DNA of 64,000 nt from SZUA-584 sp041656035 (GCA_964586785.1 CAZPHS010000009.1:1-64000), one strand, 5' to 3'; shown: positions 35,084-43,631, counted from the first letter of the stretch. Notes: generated from the sequence alone by a model not told the origin. Numbers and translations are program-made.

Positions 35084-35491
35084 ATGGGTCCGCAGGTTAA
35101 ACAGTGTAGAATATGCAATAAGTTGTTTTACTCATTCGGCGCCAACAACTGTCCTGATTGCACCGAGAGGATGGAAAGGGATTTTGAGAAGGTTCGTGAT
35201 TATATATACGAAAACCCCAACGCCAATGTTGTTGAGATATCGCAGGAAACAGGCGTTTCAGAGAAGGTTATACTTTCGTACTTAAAAGAGGGGCGCCTGA
35301 CGATAGCCGAAAACAACGGGATGCTGCTGTGCGAGAAATGCAATCGTTCGATATCCACAGGCCGTTACTGCAAAGAATGCAGCAGAATGCTCGAGTACGA
35401 TTTGAGAGGCGCTTACGTTCCTCCCGAGGAGAGAAAACAAGACGGCGCAAAAGGCTTGGGCAAAATGCATACCGATTATTATCGTAAATAA
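35084..35491 (+). CDS. Flagellar operon protein YvyF (zinc-ribbon)
   Basis: 135 residues with two zinc ribbons, CRICNKLF...CPDC (about 8-28) and CEKCNRS...CKEC (about 83-104). Between them lies an HTH-like segment (NVVEISQETGVSEKVILSYLKEG). This matches the YvyF family always found next to flgM in Bacillota. It is a probable regulator of early-late flagellar expression, but no direct role is established that I can cite. The SD (GGAGGCACAA) is good. Confidence 0.88.
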   Translation: MGPQVKQCRICNKLFYSFGANNCPDCTERMERDFEKVRDYIYENPNANVVEISQETGVSEKVILSYLKEGRLTIAENNGMLLCEKCNRSISTGRYCKECSRMLEYDLRGAYVPPEERKQDGAKGLGKMHTDYYRK

Positions 35492-35522
35492 TTTATATAT
35501 ATATATTTTGAGGTGATTGACT

Positions 35523-35798
35523 GTGAGAATTGATTCTATACCCCCAAAGGATTTGCTTAGGCAGTACACGCATATCAGGGAAACCAAACCGGCGCCGGCA
35601 GCCGCGCCCGGCGCGGACAGGGCCGAGCTTACGGAAGGCGCGAAGATGTTCTCCAACGCGCTTAAGGAAGCGATGGATATGATGGATGTGCGCTCTCCCG
35701 AGGAGCTTGCGCATATCAACCAAGTTGCCGGACAAATAAGAAACGACACTTATTCTGTTCCGGGGGTAAAAGTGGCACGGAAGATTTTAGGCAAATAG
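35523..35798 (+). CDS. flgM: Anti-sigma-28 factor FlgM
   Basis: 91 residues from GTG 35523, with GAGGTG 7 nt upstream. The in-frame TTG at 35517 is too close to that SD. The C-terminal sigma-binding half (IRNDTYSVPGVKVARKIL) is typical of FlgM. FlgM holds sigma-28 inactive until exported after hook completion. It lies within the operon it controls. Confidence 0.92.
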   Translation: MRIDSIPPKDLLRQYTHIRETKPAPAAAPGADRAELTEGAKMFSNALKEAMDMMDVRSPEELAHINQVAGQIRNDTYSVPGVKVARKILGK

Positions 35799-35831
35799 CG
35801 ACGTCAGTTTTAGATGAAAGGAGACGTTATT

Positions 35832-36338
35832 GTGGACCGGCTGATAACAGCGCTTCAAGCGGTATTGAAGCAAGAAACAAAAGAATACGGTTTAATTCTT
35901 GCACTGGCCGGCGATAAGAAAGAGAGCCTGCTTAAAAATGATGTTGCGGAGCTTGAGCGTATTGTCGCAAAGGAATGGGTTGCGCTTAAGAACATAAAGC
36001 AGCTTGAAACCGAGCGTGAGGGTCTTATTGGTAAAATAGCGGTTTTATGCCGTATGCCCAAAGAGACGCTGCGCCTCGAGCACATAATTGATGTGCTGGA
36101 CAATGACATAAAGCAGGATTTTAAACGCATAAAGAAAGAACTTGAAAGTGTATTGGAAGAGCTTTCGGAGCAAAACTTTATCAATAAAGGGCTTATCGAT
36201 ACACACCTTGCATACTCGGCATTTTGCGTAAATCTGCTTACCGGTCATCTAAACAAAAAACTGGGGGTCTATTCGCACTCGGGCGCGATGATGGACAGGC
36301 ACGACACCGGCAATTTGTTGGTTGACCAAATGGTTTGA
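35832..36338 (+). CDS. flgN: Flagellar chaperone FlgN
   Basis: 168 residues, all helical. GTG 35832 is preferred because AAAGGAG lies 8 nt before it, whereas the ATG at 35814 is upstream of the SD. The sequence (MDRLITALQAVLKQETKEY, then LLKNDVAELERIVAKEW) fits the FlgN/YvyG family, chaperone for FlgK and FlgL, and flgK and flgL follow directly. Confidence 0.88.
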   Translation: MDRLITALQAVLKQETKEYGLILALAGDKKESLLKNDVAELERIVAKEWVALKNIKQLETEREGLIGKIAVLCRMPKETLRLEHIIDVLDNDIKQDFKRIKKELESVLEELSEQNFINKGLIDTHLAYSAFCVNLLTGHLNKKLGVYSHSGAMMDRHDTGNLLVDQMV

Positions 36339-36347
36339 GGTAATATT

Positions 36348-37841
36348 ATGAGTATGTTCTTTGGATTGGAAATCTCAAAGTCGGCGTTGGCGATAAGTCA
36401 GCGCTCTATCACTTTGACGGGGCACAACATTGCCAATGCAAATACTGTCGGGTATACGCGCCAGCGCATATTGCAGCAGGCGATAGACCCAAGCCTGGCG
36501 CCTTCGCATATAGCCACCGATAAAAGAGCAATTATCGGCGGCGGCGTTGAAACATGCGTTATAGACCAGATACGGAGCGATTATATAGACAGGCAGCTTA
36601 GAAAGGAAAACGCGTCGCTTGGGTTCTGGAATACGCGCGCCGAGGAATTGGAGTATATTGAGTCCATTTTAAACGAGCTTTCCGACAGCAGTATTTCGGC
36701 GGCCATGAAAGATTTTTTCAACAGCGTAAGCGAGCTTTCAATAGACCCGGTAAACGAAGAAATACGTACAAATGTTCAGCAGAACGCTTTGAAAATGATA
36801 GATACCTTCAGGCATTATTACAGGGGTTTGGCGGATTTGCAAACTACTTATAACGAATCGATGAAGGTTACCGTTAGGGATGTCAACGATTTGCTTACAA
36901 ACATAGCGAACTATAACAAGCAGATTTTCGCGTATGAGCTGTCCGGACAGAAGGCCAATGATATACGCGATAAACGCAACGTGTTGCTTGATCAGCTCTC
37001 GGAGCTTATAGGGATTACATACGAAGAGGATTCAAGCGGCTATTTTATTGTAAACTGCGACGGCGTTGAATTGGTAAACCACTCAACGGTAACGCTGCTT
37101 GAAGCCCGGCCGACGCTTACGGGAGAGGTGTCGGGCGAGCCGGATTATTACGAAATTTATTATGAGGGCACCGATACGCCTTTTTCTTACAGCGACGGCG
37201 TACTGTACTCATACAAGGTTTTGCGAGACGGCAACTCTCCGGACGATGTTGGGATACCGTATGTGCTTCAAAGCCTCAACACTCTGGCAAGGTTTATGGC
37301 CGAGGCTTTTAATGACGTTCACAGCAGCGGATACACAATGCCGTACGGCGCCCAGGCGTCTCAGACCGGAATAAATTTCTTCGACGTGCCCGCGGGAGGT
37401 TACGGTGACATAACGGCCGGCACCTTGGCGCTTTCGGCGCAGATATTGACGAACGTAAACAACATTGCCGCGTCAAGCGTATTTATTGATTCGGAGGCGC
37501 CAAACCCTCAGATGGGCAACAATATAAACGCGCTGGCTTTATCCGCGCTTTCGACGAAAATGGATATACCCGGCGTCGGCAATTTTGAAAACTATTTGAA
37601 AAGCACCATTGTGGAAATAGCTATCGAAAGCTCCACAAGCCAAAAGATGACCTACAGCCAGAAAACGATTCTTGACAATCTTGAAAACAGACGCCAGTCG
37701 GTTTCGGGCGTATCACTTGATGAGGAAATGGTTAAGATGATTACCTATCAGCACGCTTACGCCGCCGCTTCCCGTGTTTTAACGGCAATCGACGAGGCGC
37801 TAGACGTGCTTATAAACAGGACAGGCCTTGTGGGCCGCTAG
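36348..37841 (+). CDS. flgK: Hook-filament junction protein FlgK (HAP1)
   Basis: 497 residues with the N-terminal motif GHNIANANTVGYTRQRI, the long central helical/beta region and the C-terminal SLDEEMVKMITYQHAYAAASRVLTAIDEALDVLI helix. It joins hook and filament with FlgL and is exported with FlgN help. The SD is TTGAGG. No signs of truncation. Confidence 0.95.
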   Translation: MSMFFGLEISKSALAISQRSITLTGHNIANANTVGYTRQRILQQAIDPSLAPSHIATDKRAIIGGGVETCVIDQIRSDYIDRQLRKENASLGFWNTRAEELEYIESILNELSDSSISAAMKDFFNSVSELSIDPVNEEIRTNVQQNALKMIDTFRHYYRGLADLQTTYNESMKVTVRDVNDLLTNIANYNKQIFAYELSGQKANDIRDKRNVLLDQLSELIGITYEEDSSGYFIVNCDGVELVNHSTVTLLEARPTLTGEVSGEPDYYEIYYEGTDTPFSYSDGVLYSYKVLRDGNSPDDVGIPYVLQSLNTLARFMAEAFNDVHSSGYTMPYGAQASQTGINFFDVPAGGYGDITAGTLALSAQILTNVNNIAASSVFIDSEAPNPQMGNNINALALSALSTKMDIPGVGNFENYLKSTIVEIAIESSTSQKMTYSQKTILDNLENRRQSVSGVSLDEEMVKMITYQHAYAAASRVLTAIDEALDVLINRTGLVGR

Positions 37842-37861
37842 CCGCAAAGGAGGCAAATAAT

Positions 37862-38797
37862 ATGCGCGTAACAAGCAACATGATGCTTAGCGGGTATTTA
37901 AAGAATTTGGGCAACAACATGTCCGAATTAAATAAGCTGCAAAACAAGATGGCTACGGGCAAACGAATCACCAAGCCCTCGGACGACCCCATAGGGATTA
38001 TTTCCAGTATGCAGACCCGCGTTAAAATTTACAAAAGCGAGCAGTATAAAAGAAACGTGGAGAAATCGCTTACATGGCTTGAACAGACGGAATCTTCGGT
38101 TTTAGAGCTTAACGATATGCTTAAAACGGCTTATGAGAAAGCCGTATACATGAGCAACGATTTTTTATCGCCGGAGGATAAAATAGCTACAGCCGAAATG
38201 ATTGAACAGCTGCGCGATCATGTTTTGACCATAGGCAACGCGAAATCGGGAGATAAATATATTTTCGGCGGATATAATGTTACGTCGCCCCCATTTGTTG
38301 TGGACGATTCGGGCAATATTTTGTATAATGGGATTGATTTAATCGATGCGTCAAACCCCGCTTTGCTATCTGAAGATAAGGCTTCCATACAATATGAAAT
38401 AGGCTTTGACGTTGTTATGGACATATCAACAACGGGAACGCAGCTTTTTGGAATGGGTGATAATAATGTTTACACTGTGCTTGACGATTTCTGCAACGCG
38501 CTAAGAAACGACGCTTCCGCCGAAGAGATATCGCAGTATATCGCGAAACTGCAGGATTGCCAGACACACGTTATGTCTGTCGACGCAAGTGTGGGAGGGC
38601 GTGTTGGCCGTTTAGAGCTTATACAGAACCGGTTCGAAGACGATGTGCTGATGTACGAGGCTATAAAATCTAATATCGAAGATGTTGACCAGGCCGAAGC
38701 CATAATGAATTATAAAATGTCCGAATTTGTTTATATGGCGGCGCTGCAGATAGGCAATAATATCGTTCAGACGTCTCTGATTAATTTTTTAAAGTAG
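37862..38797 (+). CDS. flgL: Hook-filament junction protein FlgL (HAP3)
   Basis: 311 residues. The N-terminus MRVTSNMMLSGYLKNLG and KMATGKRITKPSDDPIG are the flagellin-like coiled-coil signatures of FlgL, and the C-terminal helix (QAEAIMNYKMSEFVYMAALQ) completes it. A strong AAAGGAGG SD is present. It lies 20 nt after flgK. Confidence 0.95.
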   Translation: MRVTSNMMLSGYLKNLGNNMSELNKLQNKMATGKRITKPSDDPIGIISSMQTRVKIYKSEQYKRNVEKSLTWLEQTESSVLELNDMLKTAYEKAVYMSNDFLSPEDKIATAEMIEQLRDHVLTIGNAKSGDKYIFGGYNVTSPPFVVDDSGNILYNGIDLIDASNPALLSEDKASIQYEIGFDVVMDISTTGTQLFGMGDNNVYTVLDDFCNALRNDASAEEISQYIAKLQDCQTHVMSVDASVGGRVGRLELIQNRFEDDVLMYEAIKSNIEDVDQAEAIMNYKMSEFVYMAALQIGNNIVQTSLINFLK

Positions 38798-38821
38798 AGA
38801 CGCAATAAAGGGGGGGCGGAT

Positions 38822-39307
38822 ATGCTCATTGAAACCGATAGATTCGGTTCTTTTGATACCAAGGATTCAAAGCTGATTGATTTTCCGCAGGGGCTGCCCG
38901 GGTTTGAGGAGTTGCGTCAGTTTATTATTCTTGAGGTGCCGCAGACAAAGCCCGTGTACTGGCTGCAGTCAACGGAAAACAAATACATTGCTTTGCCGGT
39001 GATTCTCTCGTTTGAGATAATGGATGATTATTATATAGACATCCGTGAAAACGAGCTTGAAGAACTGCAGGTTGAAAGTCAGAATGATTTGCTTGTTATG
39101 AATGTTGTTGTGATTCCGGATAAAATAGAGGATATGACGGTTAATCTCGCCGCGCCCATTATTATAAACGCCGTGCGCGGCGTGGGAAAGCAGATAATTA
39201 TTGACGCGAAGACAATGCCTATACGCTGGCCGGTATACGAGGCAATCATGAAGAGTCTTGACAAAGGAGGAGAGCAGGATGCTGGTGTTGTCGAGGAAAA
39301 CGGGTGA
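38822..39307 (+). CDS. fliW: Flagellar assembly factor FliW (CsrA antagonist)
   Basis: 161 residues with DFPQGLPGFEELRQF and a C-terminal AAPIIINAVRGVGKQIIID, typical of FliW. FliW is bound by free flagellin. When flagellin is exported, FliW sequesters CsrA allosterically and flagellin translation resumes. Its gene overlaps csrA by 29 nt, and flagellin lies convergently downstream. Confidence 0.95.
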   Translation: MLIETDRFGSFDTKDSKLIDFPQGLPGFEELRQFIILEVPQTKPVYWLQSTENKYIALPVILSFEIMDDYYIDIRENELEELQVESQNDLLVMNVVVIPDKIEDMTVNLAAPIIINAVRGVGKQIIIDAKTMPIRWPVYEAIMKSLDKGGEQDAGVVEENG

Positions 39308-39485
39308 AGGAATCACGCTTAATCAAGACGTTGTGATAGAGATACTTTCAATTGAGGGAGATAGGGTAAAGATAGGCATAAAGGCTCCAAAGGAAATGAG
39401 GATATTCCGCAAAGAACTTTTAGATGAAACAGTGGACTTAAACCGCGCGGCGGCTAAAACACCGGCTATTTCTTTTAGCCGCTGA
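39279..39485 (+). CDS. csrA: Carbon storage regulator CsrA
   Basis: 68 residues starting MLVLSRKTGEGI, with the usual five-strand fold and the VKIGIKAPKEMRIFRKEL segment containing the RNA-binding Arg. The ATG at 39279 is the family start. Its SD (AAAGGAGGAGAGCAGG) lies inside fliW and is rich in GGA, so CsrA autoregulation is possible. The expected target, the flagellin leader at 40811-40841, carries a matching hairpin. Confidence 0.95.
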   Translation: MLVLSRKTGEGITLNQDVVIEILSIEGDRVKIGIKAPKEMRIFRKELLDETVDLNRAAAKTPAISFSR

Positions 39486-39512
39486 TATTTATATACGGGA
39501 GATAACTTAAAG

Positions 39513-39543
39513 CCCTCGTGCGTTGGAAGCGTGAGGGTTTTTT
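39513..39543 (+). terminator. Terminator of the plus-strand flagellar supercluster after csrA
   Basis: CCCTCGTGC pairs with GCGTGAGGG (two G-U pairs) around a 7-nt loop and is followed by six T. It lies 28 nt after the csrA stop. Confidence 0.85.
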
Positions 39544-39603
39544 ATTATTACCGATGGCTACATATACGCGCGTTATTTATTTCGCCGGAAGCGGAGAAAA
39601 GAT

Positions 39604-39641
39604 GAATAAGAAACTGCCGACCCGATTTCGAGCCGGCAGTT
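39604..39641 (-). terminator. Terminator of the flagellin gene
   Basis: AACTGCCG pairs with CGGCAGTT (39634-39641 with 39612-39619), and the stem can extend inward by five more pairs around an AAAT loop. A T-rich tail (TTCTTATT) follows on the minus strand. The flagellin stop is 47 nt upstream. Confidence 0.8.
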
Positions 39642-39687
39642 CCTATTATTAGACTGAGAGTCGGATGGACTCTGTGTGTGGCGCCGT

Positions 39688-40803
39688 TTACCCGAGCAGC
39701 GAGAGCACGTTCTGCGGGGCTGCGTTGGCCTGTGCCAACATAGCGGTCGCAGCCTGTACAAGTATGCTGTTCTGGGTGAATACTGTCATCTCTTTCGCCA
39801 TATCGAGGTCTCTGATACGGCTTTCGGCTGCCTGCAGGTTCTCTGCGGATGTGTCGAGGTTGCTTATCTTGTGCTCAAGCCTGTTCTGCAAAGCACCAAG
39901 ATTAGCGCGTTGCGCCGAAACATCATTGATTGCCGCGTTGACAGTGCCTATGGCTTCGTTCGCGTTGCTCTGCGAATCAACCGCGGCGGATGTCAAGCCA
40001 AGATGGGCGGCACGCATATCGCCTATTGATATGGACAGGCTTTCGTCTTTGTTCGCGCCTGTCTGTATCTGGGCGGCGGTGCCGGATACTGTAAACACGA
40101 GAGAAGTTGTGTTGAACGAGTCGGCGGTATGAGAGGCCATTGTAATGCTTACCGTTCTTCCGCCTCCAAAATCAAGGTTGATTGAACCCGCGCCTGTCGG
40201 CTGGGACTGTACTACCGCCGTGGCGTCGGAAGCCAGCGTGAAGATGTAATCGGTGCCCGCGGCGCCTACGCGCGTGATGTTGATAGTATCGCCCGCGGAG
40301 AATCCTTCGATTCTAACATCGGTAACGCCGAGAACGCCGGGCCTTACGGCGGAGGCGCCCGTCACAGAGGCGGTTGAGCCAAAGCTGCCGTTAAGCAAAA
40401 CCTTGTTGTTGAACGTGGTTTTGGTTGCGATATCATCGATTTCCAGCTTGAGCTCGGCGAACTCAGAGTTCAACGCGGCACGGTCAACGGTATCGTCGTT
40501 GGTGTCGGTTGCCGACTGTACAGCCAGCTCGCGCATACGCTGAAGTATCGAGTGGGTTTCCGTAAGCGCGCCTTCAGCCGTTTGTACAAGCGATATGGCG
40601 TCTTCGCTGTTTTTGGACGCCATCTGCAGCCCGCGGATCTGCGCTCTCATTTTTTCTGAAATCGCAAGACCGGCGGCGTCGTCGCCCGCGCGGTTGATTC
40701 TAAAGCCCGAAGACAATCTCTCCGTTGATTTTGATACGCTAGTGTTGTTCATAGCGTACTGACGATGTGTATTCATCGCCATAATGTTGTTGTTAATACG
40801 CAT
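39688..40803 (-). CDS. fliC: Flagellin (FliC/Hag)
   Basis: 371 residues with the N-terminal D0/D1 helices (MRINNNIMAMNTHRQ, LSSGFRINRAGDDAAGLAIS), a variable centre (about 140-270, Ala/Gly/Thr-rich) and the C-terminal D1/D0 (AESRIRDLDMAKEMTVFTQ, ending NVLSLLG). The TLR5-contacting motif LQRMRELAVQ (87-96) keeps the key Arg and Leu. It is a single flagellin gene in this window, monocistronic, transcribed toward csrA. Regulation: sigma-28 promoter at 40910-40937, CsrA hairpin and SD at 40811-40841, terminator at 39604-39641. Confidence 0.97.
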   Translation of the reverse strand: MRINNNIMAMNTHRQYAMNNTSVSKSTERLSSGFRINRAGDDAAGLAISEKMRAQIRGLQMASKNSEDAISLVQTAEGALTETHSILQRMRELAVQSATDTNDDTVDRAALNSEFAELKLEIDDIATKTTFNNKVLLNGSFGSTASVTGASAVRPGVLGVTDVRIEGFSAGDTINITRVGAAGTDYIFTLASDATAVVQSQPTGAGSINLDFGGGRTVSITMASHTADSFNTTSLVFTVSGTAAQIQTGANKDESLSISIGDMRAAHLGLTSAAVDSQSNANEAIGTVNAAINDVSAQRANLGALQNRLEHKISNLDTSAENLQAAESRIRDLDMAKEMTVFTQNSILVQAATAMLAQANAAPQNVLSLLG

Positions 40804-40891
40804 AATTTTTTCCTCCCTGAAATTTTAATCGCATCCTTGCGTGATTTATAAAAGAAAAACAAACGTATCTGGCGCCTTCGTCAACGTTCAT
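40793..40891 (-). CDS. Possible upstream ORF overlapping the flagellin start (32 residues)
   Basis: Begins MNVDEGARYV behind an AAGGAG SD (40896-40901) with a 4-nt gap, and ends 11 bases past the flagellin ATG in another frame. The SD would be only a few bases from the transcript 5' end predicted from the sigma-28 promoter. The ORF passes through the CsrA hairpin and the flagellin SD, so its translation would disturb both. It may instead be a non-coding ribosome-binding stabiliser. Translation is unproven. Confidence 0.35.
   Translation of the reverse strand: MNVDEGARYVCFSFINHARMRLKFQGGKNYAY
40811..40841 (-). promoter_or_regulatory. CsrA-binding leader of flagellin (hairpin site plus SD site)
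   Basis: Site 1: CGCA-AGGA-TGCG (40830-40841), a 4-bp hairpin exposing GGA in its loop. Its GCAAGGATG core is close to the CsrA consensus ACARGGAUG. Site 2: CAGGGAGGA (SD, 40811-40819), eight bases before the start codon. Two sites, one over the SD, is the arrangement known for the Bacillus hag leader. fliW and csrA are the adjacent convergent genes. Confidence 0.75.
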
Positions 40892-40909
40892 ATTTCTCCT
40901 TCGGTTGAT

Positions 40910-40937
40910 ATATCGGTAATTAAGCGTTAAGACTTTA
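40910..40937 (-). promoter_or_regulatory. Sigma-28 promoter of flagellin
   Basis: On the minus strand TAAA (40934-40937), a 16-nt spacer and ACCGATAT (40910-40917). It has the same element spacing as the late-gene promoter at 33501. It predicts a leader of about 100 nt before the flagellin start. Confidence 0.85.
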
Positions 40938-41033
40938 ACAATTTATTGATTAACAACAGAAAAAAAGTTTATTAATAATGCGAATCAACCTATATTTATA
41001 TAAATATATTTTTTTATGTATTGGGAAGGCTTT
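40938..41033 (+). other. AT-rich region upstream of fliF
   Basis: The second flagellar operon must start in this stretch between the divergent flagellin promoter and fliF. TATATT at 40991-40996 is a reasonable -10 but has only a weak -35 (TTTATT). No sigma-28 element was found on the plus strand, which fits an early (class II) operon. Confidence 0.35.
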
Positions 41034-42614
41034 ATGGCGAACGCAATAACGAAGATACCCTCAAAAATTTACGATGCTTTTAAAAAGATGGAAAAAGGCC
41101 AGAAGGTAAGACTGTTTATACTTATAGCGGTAATTATTATCATTCTTGTGCTTGTCTCGGTGGTGTTAAATCAAAAAAATTACGCTGTTTTATACAGAGG
41201 CCTTAGCCCGTCCGAGGCGGGAACAGTATTGGACATGCTCGGTGACATGGGAGTTGACGCCATAGCCGAGGGCACGGGCACAATACTTGTGGACGAATCG
41301 ATAGCGGACACCGTGCGAATGCAGCTTGCGGCGCAGGGATATCCAAGCAACGGCCTGCCTTACGATATCTTTCAAAACGCTTCAGGCCTCGGCGTGACCG
41401 ATATGGAAAAACAGATTTATTACCAGTTCCAGCTGCAGGAAAACCTGCGCCGTACAATAATGAAAATGAGCAAGGTTGAAGACGCGGTGGTAAACATAGA
41501 CCTGGGTGAAGACAGCTCGTACGTTTTCTCCGGAAAAGAGCAGGCGCCCACGGCCGCGGTGCTTCTTGAGCTGCGGGGCGGCCAAAGGCTTACCGGAGAC
41601 GAGGTTAAGTCTATAGCCGATCTTATGTCCAAAAGCGTTTCGGGGCTTGACGTTGAAAACATAAGCGTTACCGACACCGCGATGAATCAATACAGCGTTA
41701 AAGGCGATAACGAGATTGAAAGCGTTGATTCGAGGATGGGTCTTCAGGCGAGCGTTTCAAAACGCCTTAAGGACCAGGTTTTAGATTTGCTCTCGCCGGT
41801 ATTCGGCGATAAAAATGTAATGGCCGAAATTAACGTAAAGCTCAACTTTGACACAAAAGTGATTGAATCAATTGAGTTCGAGCCGCCCGCGAACGGAACG
41901 GAAGGGCTTGCCGTAAGCATGAAGGAGCTTGTTGAAACCATAATAAACGACGCCGAAGGGGATGTGGCGGGTATTGACGCGAACGGCGCGGCATCCGAAT
42001 ATTTAGCGGCGCTTGAGGGAAACGATAACGCCGTATATTATAACATATCACGGGAAGCGAACTTAGAAATAAATGAGACCAAAACATTAATAGAGCAGGC
42101 GAAGGGGCAAATTGAAGAGCTTTCCGTTTCGGTAATCATTAACAGTGAGCAAGCTGACGACTATACAAACGAAGTAATAAACCTTATTGCTACCGCTATA
42201 GGCGTGGATAAGTCGCTTATCACTGTCGCCATGCTGCCGTTTATTACTGTTGAAAGCACGGACGAGATAAACGACTCTTTTTTGCAGCAGCGGGAGATAC
42301 TCCAAAAAGTGCAGGACGCCGAGACGTTTCGTCTTGTAATTATTGTCGCCGCCTCCATTGTCGTTTTGATAATACTGTCGGCGGCAATAAAAATGATTGT
42401 CAACAGCGGTAAAACGGCGGTAACTGAAAGCGGGTTCGAGTATATTGTTGACGATCAGGCTACGCCCGGCGAACCGCAAAGGCCTTCATTTGACGATATA
42501 CGCATCGAGGATCTTGACAAGACCGATAACAAACTTTTGATACTTGAGGACTATATAGGAAAAAATCCTGAATCGGTTGCCAATCTGCTGCGCAACTGGC
42601 TTAACGAGGACTAG
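41034..42614 (+). CDS. fliF: Flagellar MS-ring protein FliF
   Basis: 526 residues from the ATG at 41034 (GGGAAGG, 4 nt gap). The in-frame ATG at 41016 is upstream of that SD. There are two membrane segments (about 28-46 and 432-452) with ring-building motifs between them (VLYRGLSPSEAGTVLDML, GLGVTDMEKQIYYQFQLQENL). The C-terminal FliG-binding tail is present (SFDDIRIEDLDKT...NLLRNWLNED). It opens the operon that runs to fliY. Confidence 0.96.
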   Translation: MANAITKIPSKIYDAFKKMEKGQKVRLFILIAVIIIILVLVSVVLNQKNYAVLYRGLSPSEAGTVLDMLGDMGVDAIAEGTGTILVDESIADTVRMQLAAQGYPSNGLPYDIFQNASGLGVTDMEKQIYYQFQLQENLRRTIMKMSKVEDAVVNIDLGEDSSYVFSGKEQAPTAAVLLELRGGQRLTGDEVKSIADLMSKSVSGLDVENISVTDTAMNQYSVKGDNEIESVDSRMGLQASVSKRLKDQVLDLLSPVFGDKNVMAEINVKLNFDTKVIESIEFEPPANGTEGLAVSMKELVETIINDAEGDVAGIDANGAASEYLAALEGNDNAVYYNISREANLEINETKTLIEQAKGQIEELSVSVIINSEQADDYTNEVINLIATAIGVDKSLITVAMLPFITVESTDEINDSFLQQREILQKVQDAETFRLVIIVAASIVVLIILSAAIKMIVNSGKTAVTESGFEYIVDDQATPGEPQRPSFDDIRIEDLDKTDNKLLILEDYIGKNPESVANLLRNWLNED

Positions 42615-42623
42615 GAGCAAATA

Positions 42624-43631
42624 ATGGCAAGGGAAAAGCTATCACCGAGAGAAAAGGCCGCGGTGCTGATGATTACAATGGGAAAAGACCACGCGGCCAA
42701 GGTTTACAAATTTCTGTCCGAGGAAGAAATAGAACAGCTTACGCTCAGCATTACCGGCATGAGGCGCGTTGACCCCGAGCTTAAAGAGACGGTGATTGAC
42801 GAGTTCATGCAAATGTGCATAGCAAGAAAATACATATCGGAGGGCGGAATTGACCTTGCCAGGGAGATACTTAACAAGGCGTTCGGGGAAGCGCGCACAA
42901 ACGACCTTATAGGAAGGCTTTCGTCGTCGCTTCGCGTTAAACCGTTCGACTTTATTAGGAAAGCCGACAGCACGCAGGTTTTAAACTTTATTCAAAATGA
43001 GCATCCGCAGACCATAGCGCTTATACTGTCGTATGTGGAGCCAAAGCACGCCGCGCAGATACTTGCGGCGCTGCCGCTCGAAAAGCAGACAAGCGTTATT
43101 GCGCGCATAGCGAATATGGGAATAACGTCTCCCGAATACATAAAGGAAACCGAAAGGGTGCTGGAAAAAAAGCTTTCTACTTTAAGCTTTGCCGACCAAA
43201 CGATAACAGGTGGTATAGACAGCCTTGTTACAATACTGAACAGTGTTGACAGGGGTACGGAGCGGCATTTGCTTGAAGCGCTTGAGGAAACAGACGCCGA
43301 GCTGGTAGAGGAAATAAGAAAACGCATGTTTATATTTGAGGATATTGTTAAGCTCAGCAACCAGGCGGTGCAGCGCGTATTAAAAGAGATTGATAACCGC
43401 GACTTGGCTGTTGCGTTAAAAGGCGCCACCACTGAGGTTGCAAAGATTATATACGACAATATTTCAAAACGTCTGCAGGAGATGATAAAAGAAGACATCG
43501 AATATATGGGTCCGGTGCGGGTGAGGGATGTCGAGGAAGCGCAGCAGAAGATTGTAAACGTGATAAGGCAGCTGGACGATTCCGGCGAGATTATTATCTC
43601 ACGCAACTCGGGGGATGAGTTAATTGTTTAA
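42624..43631 (+). CDS. fliG: Flagellar motor switch protein FliG
   Basis: 335 residues: an N-terminal FliF-binding domain (LSPREKAAVLMITMG), a middle domain with the EHPQTIALILSYVEPKHAAQIL motif and a C-terminal torque domain with charged residues (DIVKLSNQAVQRVLKEIDNRDLAVALKG). It converts stator ion flow to torque. It overlaps fliH by 8 nt. Confidence 0.96.
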   Translation: MAREKLSPREKAAVLMITMGKDHAAKVYKFLSEEEIEQLTLSITGMRRVDPELKETVIDEFMQMCIARKYISEGGIDLAREILNKAFGEARTNDLIGRLSSSLRVKPFDFIRKADSTQVLNFIQNEHPQTIALILSYVEPKHAAQILAALPLEKQTSVIARIANMGITSPEYIKETERVLEKKLSTLSFADQTITGGIDSLVTILNSVDRGTERHLLEALEETDAELVEEIRKRMFIFEDIVKLSNQAVQRVLKEIDNRDLAVALKGATTEVAKIIYDNISKRLQEMIKEDIEYMGPVRVRDVEEAQQKIVNVIRQLDDSGEIIISRNSGDELIV

